Part shown: piece after piece, positions 35,830 through 44,743 of the stretch
Layout of the letters: each line of letters starts with the position of its first letter
Numbering within the stretch: the stretch's first letter is position 1
Assembly (NCBI GenBank): GCA_030247555.1
Contig: JAOTSD010000027.1
Coordinates: forward strand, 1-51,306
Length of the DNA: 51,306 nt
Reading direction: 5' to 3'
Source of the DNA: Siculibacillus sp.
GTDB lineage: Bacteria; Pseudomonadota; Alphaproteobacteria; Rhizobiales; Ancalomicrobiaceae
Notes under the pieces: generated by a model
What the model saw: the letters and a program-made list of their open reading frames with translations, nothing else
The model's database searches: none
What the model was told of the DNA's origin: nothing
Made by a program: the position numbers and the translations under genes

Positions 35830-37618
35830 GTTCGCCTCCCGGCAACCACACCACGAATCGGGCTCCGGCGACGGAGCCGTCCGGCCGCGTGCGGTTCTCG
35901 GCGAGGATCAGGCCGCGATGGGCCTCGACGATCTGGCGCGAGATGGCGAGGCCGAGCCCGGAGTTGTTGCCGAAGCTCTCGCCTTCCGGGCGGTCGGTGT
36001 AGAAGCGTTCGAAGATGCGCTCGACCTTCTCGGCCCGGATGCCGGGGCCGTCGTCGTCGACCACCACCTCGACTTTGCCGCAGGCGAAGCTCAGCCGCAC
36101 CCGCACCTCGCCGCCGTCCGGCGAGAAGGACCGGGCGTTGTCGACGAGGTTGGTGAAGACCTGACCGAGGCGGCTGTCGTGCCCCATGACGACGAAGGCG
36201 AGGCTCGGCGCGCCGGGCGGGGTCACGGTCAGGGTGACGCGCTGGCCGCGGTCGGAGGCGAGGTCGTTCTGCAACGACACCACGGCGGAGAGGAGGGCGC
36301 GCACGTCGACCGGCGAGGCGTCCTGGCGGGCGAGTTCGGCGTCGAGACGCGAGGCGTCGGAGATGTCGGTGATGAGGCGGTCGAGCCGCTTCACGTCGTG
36401 CTGGATCACCTCCATCAGCCGGCCGCGCGAGACGTCCGACTTGGCCAGCGGCAGGGTCTCGACGGCGCTGCGCAGCGAGGTCAGCGGGTTCTTGAGCTCG
36501 TGCGCCACGTCGGCGGCGAAGCTCTCGATCGCCTCGAGCCGATTGTAGAGCGCGGTCGTCATGTCGCGCAGCGCCCGCGACAGGTGGCCGATCTCGTCGG
36601 TACGATCGGGGAAGTCGGGGATCTCCTCGCGCGCCTTGGCGGAGCGGCGGACGCGATCGGCGGCGGCGGCGAGCCGCCGCAGCGGGGCGGCGATCGTTCC
36701 GGCGAGCAGTATCGACAGGGCGACGATGACGGCGGAAGCGACGAGGAAGACGCGAATGATCGCCATGCGTTCGTCGCGGACGATGCCGTCGATGTCGCCG
36801 GCCTGAGTGGAGAGCTGGAGGGCGCCGAGCACCGATCGGCCGCGATGGATCGGCACCGCCACGGTGACGATCATCGCCCCTGCCCGGGTGACGCGGACGA
36901 TCGGCATGACCCGTCCCTCGAGCGCCGCGGCCACCTCGGGGTAACTCTTGCCGTCGGCGATGCCGAATTCGCGGTGGAGCGGAAGGTCCGATCCGCCGCG
37001 CAGCCAGCGCGACAGCGTGTCGATCGAACGATGGAAGAACCCCGGGTCGGCGGGAGCGGGCTTGGGCGCGGCATCGGGACCGAAATCGCCCCGTCGGTAG
37101 AGGGTGCGGCTGTCGATCACGAGGAACCCGTCGCGATCCCACACCCGGGCGGGGGTCTTGGCCGGCGAGACGAGGCGACGCAGGATCGGCGCCACCCGCA
37201 TCGGATCGATCGGGAACTCGAGTGAGAACTCGTCGGACGCTTCGTTCTTCTCCTCGGCCCGCACCCGGTCGTCGCCGACTTCCTGCTTGAGCAGCGTCTC
37301 GAGGTCGATGGTGACGCCGCCGGTGTCGCTCTGGGTGGAAGCGGCGATCGCCGCGGCGATGATCTCTCCCTGGGTCTCGAGGCTCTCGACCCGCGCGTCG
37401 ATCAGTCCGGCACGGAAGCGATCGAGATAGAGGATCGACGCCAGCAGGATGACGAGGCCGAAGAGATTGAGCAGGACGATGCGACGCGTGAGCGAGGAGA
37501 AGGCGACGGCGCCGAGGGCACGGCCGGAGCGGCGCAGCATGAGCCTCAGCCCGCGCAGCGGCCGGGCGGCGCGGCGGCGTTCGGCAGGCGTCGGGATCTC
37601 GTCCGTCCGGCTCGACAC
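35822..37618 (-). CDS. chvG: Sensor histidine kinase ChvG/ExoS
   Basis: A 598-residue sensor kinase. Transmembrane helices lie near 45-63 and 285-305, with a large periplasmic domain of about 220 residues that includes the PIDPMRVAPILRRL segment typical of ChvG. Then come HAMP (about 305-360), HisKA with AHELKNPLTSL (His373), and HATPase_c with NLVDNARSF, DDDGPGI and NNSGLGLAIS. ChvG responds to acid or envelope stress and phosphorylates ChvI. It is 7 bp downstream of chvI and overlaps hprK. Confidence 0.95.
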   Translation of the reverse strand: MSSRTDEIPTPAERRRAARPLRGLRLMLRRSGRALGAVAFSSLTRRIVLLNLFGLVILLASILYLDRFRAGLIDARVESLETQGEIIAAAIAASTQSDTGGVTIDLETLLKQEVGDDRVRAEEKNEASDEFSLEFPIDPMRVAPILRRLVSPAKTPARVWDRDGFLVIDSRTLYRRGDFGPDAAPKPAPADPGFFHRSIDTLSRWLRGGSDLPLHREFGIADGKSYPEVAAALEGRVMPIVRVTRAGAMIVTVAVPIHRGRSVLGALQLSTQAGDIDGIVRDERMAIIRVFLVASAVIVALSILLAGTIAAPLRRLAAAADRVRRSAKAREEIPDFPDRTDEIGHLSRALRDMTTALYNRLEAIESFAADVAHELKNPLTSLRSAVETLPLAKSDVSRGRLMEVIQHDVKRLDRLITDISDASRLDAELARQDASPVDVRALLSAVVSLQNDLASDRGQRVTLTVTPPGAPSLAFVVMGHDSRLGQVFTNLVDNARSFSPDGGEVRVRLSFACGKVEVVVDDDGPGIRAEKVERIFERFYTDRPEGESFGNNSGLGLAISRQIVEAHRGLILAENRTRPDGSVAGARFVVWLPGGELG

Positions 37619-37625
37619 GCGACCG

Positions 37626-38327
37626 TCACATCTCCTTGAAGCGATAACCGACGCCGTAGAGCGTCTCGATCATCTCGAAGTCGTCGTCGACCGCCTTGAA
37701 CTTCTTGCGCAGCCGCTTGATGTGGCTGTCGATGGTGCGGTCGTCGACGTAGACCTGATCGTCATAGGCCGCGTCCATCAGAGCGTTGCGGCTCTTGACC
37801 ACGCCGGGGCGCTGGGCGAGGGCGTAGAGGATCAGGAACTCGGTGACGGTGAGCACCACCTGCTCGCCCTTCCAGGTGCAGGTGTGGCGCTCCTGATCCA
37901 TGGTGAGCGGACCGCGCTCCAGCACCTTGGCGGCGTCGGTGGGCTTGGCGGCCCCCTCCCCCTTGGCGACGGCGCGGCGCAGCACCGCTTTGACCCGCTC
38001 GACCAACAGTCGCTGGGAGAAGGGTTTGCGGATGAAGTCGTCGGCGCCCATCTTGAGGCCGAAGAGCTCGTCGATCTCGTCGTCCTTGGAGGTGAGGAAG
38101 ATCACCGGCAGTTCGGACTTCTGGCGCAGACGGCGCAACAGCTCCATCCCGTCCATGCGCGGCATCTTGATGTCGAAGATGGCGAGGTCCGGAGGATTGG
38201 CCTTCAGGCCGTCGAGCGCGGAGGCGCCGTCGGTGTAGGTCTGGACCCGATAGCCCTCCGATTCGAGCGCGATGGAGACAGAGGTCAGGATGTTGCGGTC
38301 GTCGTCGACGAGGGCGATGGTGGGCAT
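37626..38327 (-). CDS. chvI: Response regulator ChvI
   Basis: A 233-residue OmpR/PhoB-type regulator. The receiver domain has the acidic pocket DDD (8-10), phosphoacceptor Asp52 ([10 protein letters not shown]) and Lys102-region TSKDD; the C-terminal winged helix contains [17 protein letters not shown] and [17 protein letters not shown] start at [10 protein letters not shown]; upstream frame is spurious. With ChvG it controls envelope, exopolysaccharide and acid-response genes in rhizobia and Agrobacterium. A short TCACT-CCG-AGTGA inverted repeat lies nine bases before the start. Confidence 0.96.
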   Translation of the reverse strand: MPTIALVDDDRNILTSVSIALESEGYRVQTYTDGASALDGLKANPPDLAIFDIKMPRMDGMELLRRLRQKSELPVIFLTSKDDEIDELFGLKMGADDFIRKPFSQRLLVERVKAVLRRAVAKGEGAAKPTDAAKVLERGPLTMDQERHTCTWKGEQVVLTVTEFLILYALAQRPGVVKSRNALMDAAYDDQVYVDDRTIDSHIKRLRKKFKAVDDDFEMIETLYGVGYRFKEM

Positions 38328-38547
38328 TCGGGAAGTCACTCCGAGTGAGGCGATCCGCGCACCTTCCAGCGCCGCGAATATGCGCAAATCATGGCGGTGA
38401 TCATAGACGAGGCGGGGATGGGCCGCCAGCCGCGGGCCGGTGGGTGGACGGCCGGCGGGATCGGGGTGATATTCTATCGGCGACCGGCCGGGCTCCCGCC
38501 TCCCGACGACGACCGCCGCCGCGTCGCCATCCCGACGAGGTTTCCAC

Positions 38548-39261
38548 ATGAACGAAGCCGACACGTTCTCCCCCGTCGCCACCTCGCGCCTGCTGGTGCG
38601 CCGCGCCCGCACCGCGGCGATGGCGACGATCGCGCGGCGCACCGGTCACCCCTTCGGATCGCTGGTGACGGTGGCCTGTGAGCCCGACGGGTCGCCGATC
38701 GTCCTGCTCTCCACCCTCGCCGCCCACAGCCGCAATCTCGCCGAGGACCCGCGCGCCTCATTGCTCTTCGTCGAAGGTGGTCTCGGCGACCCGCAACAGG
38801 GCGGGCGCGTCACCCTCGTCGGGCGCATCGAACGGATCGACGGCGACACGGTGCAGCGGCGGCGCTATCTCACCCGCAACCCGGACGCCGGGCTCTATGC
38901 CGGCTTCGGCGACTTCGCCTTCTTCCGCCTCGAGCTCGACGACTGCCATCTGGTCGGCGGCTTCGGCAAGGCGATGCGGGTGCGCCGAGAGGATTTCCTG
39001 CTCGACTGTTCGGCGTCCACGGCGCTGACCGCGTCGGAAGGTCGCATTCTGGCCGCTCTCTCGGAGACGCCGGGCAGGGTCGCGGCCTGGGTGGCGAAGC
39101 TCGGCGCACCGGCCGGCGACTGGGCGGTGACCGGCGTCGACCCGGAGGGCCTCGACCTCGCGACCACGGCGGAGGAGGGACGCGCCTTCGCGCGGCTGGT
39201 GCTGCCGAGCCCCGCCCACACACCCGAAGAGCTCTTCGCAGCTCTCGTTTCGTGGGAATAA
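38548..39261 (+). CDS. HugZ-like pyridoxamine 5'-phosphate oxidase family protein
   Basis: A 237-residue protein with an N-terminal FMN-binding split barrel (about 12-150). The string [27 protein letters not shown], in its usual two strands, and [11 protein letters not shown] are typical of the HugZ/haem-utilisation subgroup. A C-terminal helical domain (about 155-237) resembles DUF2470. Members bind flavin or haem, and some degrade haem. It is divergent from chvI and followed by the PEP carboxykinase gene. No haem-uptake genes are nearby, so the role is uncertain. Confidence 0.85.
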   Translation: MNEADTFSPVATSRLLVRRARTAAMATIARRTGHPFGSLVTVACEPDGSPIVLLSTLAAHSRNLAEDPRASLLFVEGGLGDPQQGGRVTLVGRIERIDGDTVQRRRYLTRNPDAGLYAGFGDFAFFRLELDDCHLVGGFGKAMRVRREDFLLDCSASTALTASEGRILAALSETPGRVAAWVAKLGAPAGDWAVTGVDPEGLDLATTAEEGRAFARLVLPSPAHTPEELFAALVSWE

Positions 39262-39739
39262 GCACCACCCGTGCAAGTAATTTCTTATAACCGATTCAAG
39301 GCGATAGCGACGGATCCGACTTTCTGCACACTTGTTCGCGGCACGGCCGGTGTAGTATTTTGCACCTGCTCACATCGGACCGGGTCCACCGGCCGGCGGC
39401 CTTTCGCTTCCGAAGGTTCGGTGAGCGGGATACTTCTCGTCGAAGCGTCCCGGGTCGATGTCGCCTTTTCGCGGAGGAGTCTTGCCCTCGAGCCAGACCG
39501 ATCACCGGGCCTTCGGTTCCGGCCCCGGCGGGGGCGGGCCTCCCCGTCTCGCCGGGACCGTCCGAGCTCGGGACGCCGATCTCATCGTGTGAGATTCCGA
39601 ACTCGCCACGACGGCCTCGTCGCCGTCCGTCGCCCGCTCGGGCGGCGATCTCGTCCACCCATTGCGACCCACGCTTCACGATCCGAACCCTCGCGACCCA
39701 AGTCGTGACCAGATCGCGCGCACCCGTCGGAGAACGCTG
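39262..39739. other. Long leader upstream of the PEP carboxykinase gene
   Basis: 478 bp with no credible gene. The first 110 bp are markedly AT-richer than the surrounding DNA and are the likely promoter region (candidate TTGTTC at 39332 and TAGTAT at 39353, spacing only 15 bp, so weak). ATCTCA-N5-TGAGAT at 39579-39595 is a candidate operator. Short ORFs here lack homology-like features. Regulation by carbon source is expected for this enzyme, but I cannot name the factor. Confidence 0.5.
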
Positions 39740-41557
39740 ATGTCCCATGCTCCCACCAAGAACGCCAAATTGATCGCCTGGGTCGAGGAGGTCGCGGCGC
39801 TGACCAAGCCCGATCGCATCCACTGGTGCGACGGCAGCCAAGAGGAATACGATCGCCTCTGCCAGGAGCTGGTCGACGCCGGCGTCTTCACCCGCCTCAA
39901 TCCGGCCAAGCGCCCGAATTCCTTCCTCGCCCGCTCGGCGCCCTCCGACGTGGCGCGCGTCGAGGATCGCACCTACATCTGCTCGGCGAAAAAGGACGAC
40001 GCGGGCCCGACCAACAACTGGGCCGATCCGGCCGAGATGCGCGGTACGCTGAAGGGGCTCTTCGACGGCTGCATGCGCGGTCGCACCATGTACGTCATCC
40101 CCTTCTCGATGGGTCCGCTCGGCTCGAAGATCGCCCACATCGGCGTCGAACTGACCGACAGCGCCTATGTCGCGGTCCACATGCGGATCATGACCCGGAT
40201 GGGCCAGAAGGTGCTCGACGTGCTCGGCGACGACGACTTCGTGCCGGCGATCCATTCGGTCGGCGCGCCGCTCGCCGCCGGCGCCGTCGACAGCACTTGG
40301 CCGTGCAACGACACCAAGTACATCGTCCACTTCCCCGAGACCCGCGAGATCTGGTCCTACGGTTCGGGCTACGGCGGCAACGCGCTGCTCGGCAAGAAGT
40401 GTTTCGCGCTGCGCATCGCCTCGGTGATGGCGCGCGACGAAGGGTGGCTGGCCGAGCACATGCTCATCCTCGGCGTCAAGAACCCGAAGGGTGAGAAGAC
40501 CTATGTCGCCGCCGCCTTCCCGTCGGCCTGCGGCAAGACCAACTTCGCCATGATCATCCCCCCCAAGGGATACGAGGGCTGGGAAGTCACGACGATCGGC
40601 GACGACATCGCCTGGATCAAGCCGGACGCCAAGGGCGTGCTGCACGCCATCAACCCGGAGAACGGCCTCTTCGGCGTGGCGCCGGGCACCAATTCGAAAT
40701 CCAACCCGAACGCGCTGGCCACCCTCCACGCCAACTGCATCTTCACCAACGTGGCGCTGACCCACGATGGCGACGTGTGGTGGGAAGGGCTCACCGACGA
40801 GGCGCCGTCGCATCTGATCGACTGGACCGGCAAGGAATGGACCCCGGACTGCGGCCGCCCGGCGGCCCATCCGAATTCCCGCTTCACCGCCCCGGCGGCG
40901 CAGGTGCCGTCGATCGATCCGGCGTGGGAAGATCCGGCCGGTGTGCCGATCTCGGCCTTCATCGTCGGCGGTCGCGTCTCCAAGGCGTTTCCGCTGGTCT
41001 TCCAGTCCTTCGACTGGGCGCACGGCGTCTATCTCGCCGCCACCATGGGCTCGGAAGCCACCGCGGCGGCCGTCGGCCAGGCGGCGATGCGCCGCGATCC
41101 CTTCGCCATGCTGCCGTTCTGCGGCTACAACATGGGCGACTACTGGGCGCACTGGCTGAACCTCGGCCGCAACCTGCCGAACGTGCCGGGCATCTTCCGC
41201 GTCAACTGGTTCCGCAAGGACGATAACGGCAAGTTCATCTGGCCGGGCTTCGGCGACAACATGCGGGCGCTTGAGTGGATCGTGAACCGGGTCAACGGCC
41301 GCGCCGGCGCGGTCGAGAGCCCCTACGGCTTCGTGCCGCGCTACTCCGACCTCAACTGGAAGGGTCTCGACTTCCCGCAGGAGCGCTACGAGGAAATCGT
41401 CAAGGTCGACCGCGAAAAGGGTCTCGCCGAAGCCGCCGATCAGATGAACCACTTCGCCCAGTTCGGCGACCGGCTGCCCAAGGAGATGGAGCTCGAGCGC
41501 CAGTTGCTCGTCGCCCGCCTCGAGCGCTCGCCGAACGTGTGGGAACTGGTCGCCTGA
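39740..41557 (+). CDS. pckG: Phosphoenolpyruvate carboxykinase, GTP-type
   Basis: A 605-residue enzyme converting oxaloacetate to phosphoenolpyruvate, the first step of gluconeogenesis. Length and motifs are those of the GTP class: [22 protein letters not shown], the P-loop FPSACGKTN (about 260-268, reactive Cys264), the metal/Mn loop TIGDDIAWI, and the guanine-binding segment [20 protein letters not shown]-type PckA has different motifs and about 535 residues. The gene lies just beyond chvI and a HugZ-like gene, the place where rhizobia have ATP-type pckA. A strong hairpin follows. Confidence 0.96.
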   Translation: MSHAPTKNAKLIAWVEEVAALTKPDRIHWCDGSQEEYDRLCQELVDAGVFTRLNPAKRPNSFLARSAPSDVARVEDRTYICSAKKDDAGPTNNWADPAEMRGTLKGLFDGCMRGRTMYVIPFSMGPLGSKIAHIGVELTDSAYVAVHMRIMTRMGQKVLDVLGDDDFVPAIHSVGAPLAAGAVDSTWPCNDTKYIVHFPETREIWSYGSGYGGNALLGKKCFALRIASVMARDEGWLAEHMLILGVKNPKGEKTYVAAAFPSACGKTNFAMIIPPKGYEGWEVTTIGDDIAWIKPDAKGVLHAINPENGLFGVAPGTNSKSNPNALATLHANCIFTNVALTHDGDVWWEGLTDEAPSHLIDWTGKEWTPDCGRPAAHPNSRFTAPAAQVPSIDPAWEDPAGVPISAFIVGGRVSKAFPLVFQSFDWAHGVYLAATMGSEATAAAVGQAAMRRDPFAMLPFCGYNMGDYWAHWLNLGRNLPNVPGIFRVNWFRKDDNGKFIWPGFGDNMRALEWIVNRVNGRAGAVESPYGFVPRYSDLNWKGLDFPQERYEEIVKVDREKGLAEAADQMNHFAQFGDRLPKEMELERQLLVARLERSPNVWELVA

Positions 41558-41584
41558 TCGACCGCGATGGACGTCGAAGACGCG

Positions 41585-41610
41585 CGGCCCCGGGAGCGTC
41601 CCCGGGGCCG
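41585..41610 (+). terminator. Terminator after the PEP carboxykinase gene
   Basis: CGGCCCCGGG and CCCGGGGCCG pair perfectly over 10 bp around a six-base loop, 27 bp after the stop, and are followed by TTTCCGTT. This is a normal intrinsic terminator for a high-GC genome. Confidence 0.7.
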
Positions 41611-41763
41611 TTTCCGTTCGGCGCGGCGGAGACGAACCGCCCTCCGGAGCAGCGACGGCGGCGGTCGCCGCCACGCGACCCGATCATCGACCGATCGTCC
41701 GGTTTCGGAATAGAGTTCCGGTCGGTCGCAGTGGCGCGACCGGAATTCGAGGAGGTCGTCTCC

Positions 41764-42084
41764 GTGCACATCGTCATCGCATCGCTGAGCGCCCTCCTCG
41801 GGGCGATCGCCGGATGGCTGGGGCTGGCGTTGCTGGTCATCGCCATCACCGGACCGGGGCTCGACGGCGGAGGCGCCATGAGCGCCATCTTCTTCATCGG
41901 TCCGATCGGCGGGCTCGTCGGCCTCGCGGCCGGCCTGTGGCTGTTCCGGAAAATCGGGATCGTCCGTCCGAAGGCCGGAGATCCGGCGGCGCGGGGACCC
42001 GCCGAGGTCTCCCGCCCCTTCGCCGCGGTCGTGTCGGTCGTGTCGCTCGTCCTCCTCTGGTGGGTCTGGGCCGAACTCCTGTGA
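41764..42084 (+). CDS. Hypothetical small membrane protein
   Basis: A 106-residue protein with three predicted transmembrane helices (about 8-30, 38-62 and 88-105). The central FFIGPIGGLVGLAAGLWLFRK is Gly-rich. The start is a GTG with GAGGAGG about eight bases upstream, which supports a real gene. No family is recognised. It stands between the PEP carboxykinase terminator and the opposing peroxidase gene, whose stop is 23 bp away. Confidence 0.65.
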   Translation: MHIVIASLSALLGAIAGWLGLALLVIAITGPGLDGGGAMSAIFFIGPIGGLVGLAAGLWLFRKIGIVRPKAGDPAARGPAEVSRPFAAVVSVVSLVLLWWVWAELL

Positions 42085-42107
42085 TGAGCGAACCGGCGGC
42101 GGGGCTC

Positions 42108-43451
42108 TCACGGTGACCGCGACGCGAGCGGCGGCTCGGTCGATGCGGTGGCGGTCGCGGTGGCGGCCGCCCGCGCCTTTTTCCGCAACCCGTCGCCGGT
42201 CAGGGCCTCGAGGAAGGCGACGATGTCGGCGATGTCGGCCTCGCTCAGGGCGGCGGGGGTGCGGCGGGTCAGGCGGCGGGTCTCGGCCGACCATTCGACC
42301 CGGGTGGCGACGCGGCCGTCGGCGGAGACCTCGCGCCCGGCCTGGACCGTCGCCATGATCCGGACCACCTCGGAGAGATCGTCGACCGAGCCGTTGTGGA
42401 GCCAGGGGCCGGTCAGCGCCACGTTGCGCAGCGAGGGGACGCGCCAGATGCCGGCGGTGCCGCCGCGCGCCGCGCCGAGATCGTCGGTCAGGCGGTATTT
42501 CTCGGTGTAGGGGGTGGCGAGCGAGGGAAAGCGGCGCAGCCCGGCGCGGCCGCCTTCGGGGGCGAGCAGGCTCGCGCGGCTGAAGCCCGGCCCGGCGTGG
42601 CAGACGATGCAGCCGACGGTCTCGAACAGCGACATGCCGCGGATCTGCCGGGGCGTCAGCGCCGCCGTGTCGCCGGCGAGGAAGCGATCATAGGGCGCAT
42701 CGGGCGTGACCAGGGTGCGCTCGAAGGCGGCGAGCGCACGGGCGATCGTCGCCGGCTCGATCGCGGCGGCCGGACCGAAGGCGGCGACGAAGTCGGCGCG
42801 CCATGACGGATCGGCGGCGAGACGGCGGGCGACGTCGTCGACGTCGGCGCCCATCTCGATCGGATTGGCGATCGGCCCCAGTGCCTGTTCCTCGAGGCTT
42901 CCGGCGCGGCCGTCCCAGAACAGGCGGGCCTGGAAGGCGGCGTTCCACACCGTCGGGGTGTTGCGCGAGCCGACCGCACCGTCGATGCCGACCGCCGTCG
43001 GCCGGCCATCGGCGCCGCCGCGGTCGAGATCGTGGCAGGAGGCGCAGGAGAGCGTCCCATCGCGCGACAGGGCGGTGTCGAAGAACAGGCGGCGGCCGAG
43101 CGCCACCTTCTCGGGCGTCGTCGGATCGCCGGCGGGCGCCGGGGCGACACGCGGCAACGGCTCCCAGATCGGACGGCCGACCTCGAAGGCGGCCTCCGGC
43201 TCGCTCGGCTCGGCCGGTGTCAGGACCGGGGCGAGCCGATCGCGTCCGGCGAAGGTCAACGTCTCGATCACCGTCAGCTTGAGGCCGAAGGCGAGCACGC
43301 CGCCGCCGAGCGCGACGACGAGGGCGACGCGCTGTGGCGCAGTGAGACGGGCGACGGGGCCGAGATCGCGCCAGACGATGAGGATCGCCGCGCCGAGGCC
43401 GACGACGAAGGCGCCGATCCCGGTGAAGAAGAGGAGGGAGGACTCGAACAT
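42108..43451 (-). CDS. Di-heme cytochrome c peroxidase, MauG/CcpA family, membrane-anchored
   Basis: A 447-residue protein. Two N-terminal hydrophobic helices (about 5-26 and 36-58) precede the peroxidase part. Two haem c motifs are present: CASCH (136-140) and CIVCH (281-285). Surrounding blocks RRLFFDTALSRDGTLSC, RNTPTVWNAAF, LFWDGRAGSLEEQA and WRVPSLRNVALTGPWLHNG match bacterial di-haem peroxidases. It should reduce hydrogen peroxide in the periplasm or carry out a MauG-like oxidation. The double-helix anchor replaces the usual cleaved signal. An Ala/Thr-rich tail follows residue 425. It is downstream of a Crp/Fnr-type gene. Confidence 0.9.
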   Translation of the reverse strand: MFESSLLFFTGIGAFVVGLGAAILIVWRDLGPVARLTAPQRVALVVALGGGVLAFGLKLTVIETLTFAGRDRLAPVLTPAEPSEPEAAFEVGRPIWEPLPRVAPAPAGDPTTPEKVALGRRLFFDTALSRDGTLSCASCHDLDRGGADGRPTAVGIDGAVGSRNTPTVWNAAFQARLFWDGRAGSLEEQALGPIANPIEMGADVDDVARRLAADPSWRADFVAAFGPAAAIEPATIARALAAFERTLVTPDAPYDRFLAGDTAALTPRQIRGMSLFETVGCIVCHAGPGFSRASLLAPEGGRAGLRRFPSLATPYTEKYRLTDDLGAARGGTAGIWRVPSLRNVALTGPWLHNGSVDDLSEVVRIMATVQAGREVSADGRVATRVEWSAETRRLTRRTPAALSEADIADIVAFLEALTGDGLRKKARAAATATATASTEPPLASRSP

Positions 43452-43458
43452 GGGATAC

Positions 43459-43593
43459 TCCGCGCGATCGCGCGCCGGTGCGGGTCGCGCCGCCGGTCGC
43501 GGGTCGACCCTCTCAATGCGGAGGTTCCGCGCGATCGCGCGCCGGCGCGGGTCGCGCCGGGCGGCGGTCATCGGGGGGTCGCGGGGTCGACCC
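43459..43593. repeat. Direct duplication with 14-bp palindrome upstream of the peroxidase gene
   Basis: 34 bp at 43459-43492 recur at 43526-43559 with one mismatch, 67 bp apart. Both copies start with the perfect palindrome CGCGCGATCGCGCG. A second matching block, GTCGCGGGTCGACCC, follows each copy (43496-43510 and 43578-43593, one base longer in the second). The array fills the gap between the regulator stop (43598) and the peroxidase start (43451). It may be a regulatory element or a slippage product. Confidence 0.8.
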
Positions 43594-43597
43594 GCCG

Positions 43598-44302
43598 TCA
43601 CTCGACCAGGGTGGCGAGGGCGGCGGGATCGAGGAGGGTGACGCGTCGCGGCGTGGTGGCGACGAGACGGCGGGTGACGAGGCCGCGGAGCAGCCGCGAA
43701 ACGACCTCGCGCGAGGTCGCGAGATGGCGGGCGATCTGGTCCTGAGTGAGGGCGATCTGCCGCTCACCCTTCGCCCGCCGCAGCAGAAAGGCGGCGAGGC
43801 GCGCCTCGAGCCCCTGCGACGCCGTCTCCTCTATCAGCGCCATCAGTTCGAAGAGCCGGCCGGAGAGGACCTCGAAGGTGAAGCTCTGCACCGCCGGTTC
43901 GAGAGAAAAGAGGCGGCGGTAGACGTCGCCGGGGACCACCGTCACCTCGGTGTCGCCGTCGCTCTCCACCCAAGCCGGATAGGCGAGGCGGGAGAAGAGC
44001 GCGTTGAGCGCCAGGATGCAGGACTGCCCCGGTTCGATCCAGTAGAGCGTGCCTTCGCGCCCCTCGGCGCTGACGTAGTAGACGCGCAGCGCCCCCTTCT
44101 CGACCAGATAGGCGCCGGTGACGAGATCACCGCGGGCGATCAGCGGCGTGCCGCTCGGGCAGGCGACGCGCGTCACCGAGGTCTCGAGCAGCCGCCGGCT
44201 CTCGTCGCCGAGGTCGGCGAGGGAGGGGAAGAGTTCGAGTGTCGGCACCGCGCGCATGCGCCGATGATACCCGCTCACGGCGAGATGCGTGACGCTCCCC
44301 AT
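43598..44302 (-). CDS. Crp/Fnr family transcriptional regulator
   Basis: A 234-residue regulator with a cNMP-type effector domain (about 25-140; GDLVTGAYLVEKGALRVYYV) and a C-terminal Crp-type winged helix (about 160-230; LTQDQIARHLATSREVVSRLLRGL). It lacks the N-terminal Cys cluster of FNR but has a Cys in GQSCIL, a trait of a subgroup that may sense redox or gas. I start at 44302 because GGGGAGGGG lies about six bases upstream; the Met 15 residues on lacks such a site. It is flanked on the same strand by DUF4242 and peroxidase genes, likely its targets. Confidence 0.9.
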   Translation of the reverse strand: MGSVTHLAVSGYHRRMRAVPTLELFPSLADLGDESRRLLETSVTRVACPSGTPLIARGDLVTGAYLVEKGALRVYYVSAEGREGTLYWIEPGQSCILALNALFSRLAYPAWVESDGDTEVTVVPGDVYRRLFSLEPAVQSFTFEVLSGRLFELMALIEETASQGLEARLAAFLLRRAKGERQIALTQDQIARHLATSREVVSRLLRGLVTRRLVATTPRRVTLLDPAALATLVE

Positions 44303-44322
44303 GTCGCACCCCTCCCCCCGCC

Positions 44323-44637
44323 TCACGCCGCGCGGGCGAAGAAGAGATCGCCCGGCGTCGACGTCACCACCTCGGTGATCTCGTCGAAAGGCAGCCCCAC
44401 GCGCTCGTGGACGCGACGGACCGCCTCGGCGTCGGGCGTCATGGTGAAGCAGAAGGCGCGTCCCTCGGCGAAGCCGACGTGGATGCGCAGCGACACCACG
44501 CCCTCGGCGCGACAGGCCTCTTCGTAGACCGCATGGAAGCCGGCGAAGGCGTCGGCGGAGATGCCCGCCGGGAAGGTGCCGCGGCGGGTGTCGTGGGTGT
44601 CGATGAAGAACTTCATCGGGCGGAGGTCGGGGTTCAT
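44323..44637 (-). CDS. DUF4242 (SCO4226-like nickel-binding) domain protein
   Basis: A 104-residue protein with one ferredoxin-like domain. FIDTHDTRRGTF at the start and EGVVSLRIHVGFAEGRAFCFTMTPDAEAVRRVHERVGLP, read as two blocks, match DUF4242, whose Streptomyces member SCO4226 binds nickel. Candidate ligands include His14, His and Cys residues of the central strands. GAGGAG lies eight bases before the ATG. It is the first gene of a unit with the Crp/Fnr-type regulator and probably the peroxidase. Metal and function are unproven. Confidence 0.78.
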   Translation of the reverse strand: MNPDLRPMKFFIDTHDTRRGTFPAGISADAFAGFHAVYEEACRAEGVVSLRIHVGFAEGRAFCFTMTPDAEAVRRVHERVGLPFDEITEVVTSTPGDLFFARAA

Positions 44638-44703
44638 CGGTTCGTCTCCTCTCGGCGATGCCGGACACGAACCGACGCTAGTTCCGCGGGCCGCCGCGCG
44701 GCT

Positions 44704-44717
44704 GGAACAATTGTCAC
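44704..44717. promoter_or_regulatory. Candidate operator upstream of the DUF4242-regulator unit
   Basis: GGAACAATTGTCAC, with a central ACAATTGT palindrome, lies 67-80 bp before the DUF4242 start and is the only AT-rich spot in that gap. Its symmetry could suit a Crp/Fnr-type dimer, but it is not a canonical FNR or CRP box. Confidence 0.3.
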
Positions 44718-44743
44718 GCGGTGGCGAAGATGTCGCAGCCGGC

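Noticed and set aside
38328-38547. Strong promoter call in the chvI-HugZ divergent gap
   Set aside because: Only a lone AT-rich spot (GATATTCTAT) is visible, without a matching -35, so I do not assign one.
43460-43600. N-terminal extension of the peroxidase through the duplicated region
   Set aside because: The frame is open for 50 more codons, but the residues are Arg/Pro-rich, a GGAG lies before the ATG at 43451, and the next residues begin a proper hydrophobic helix.
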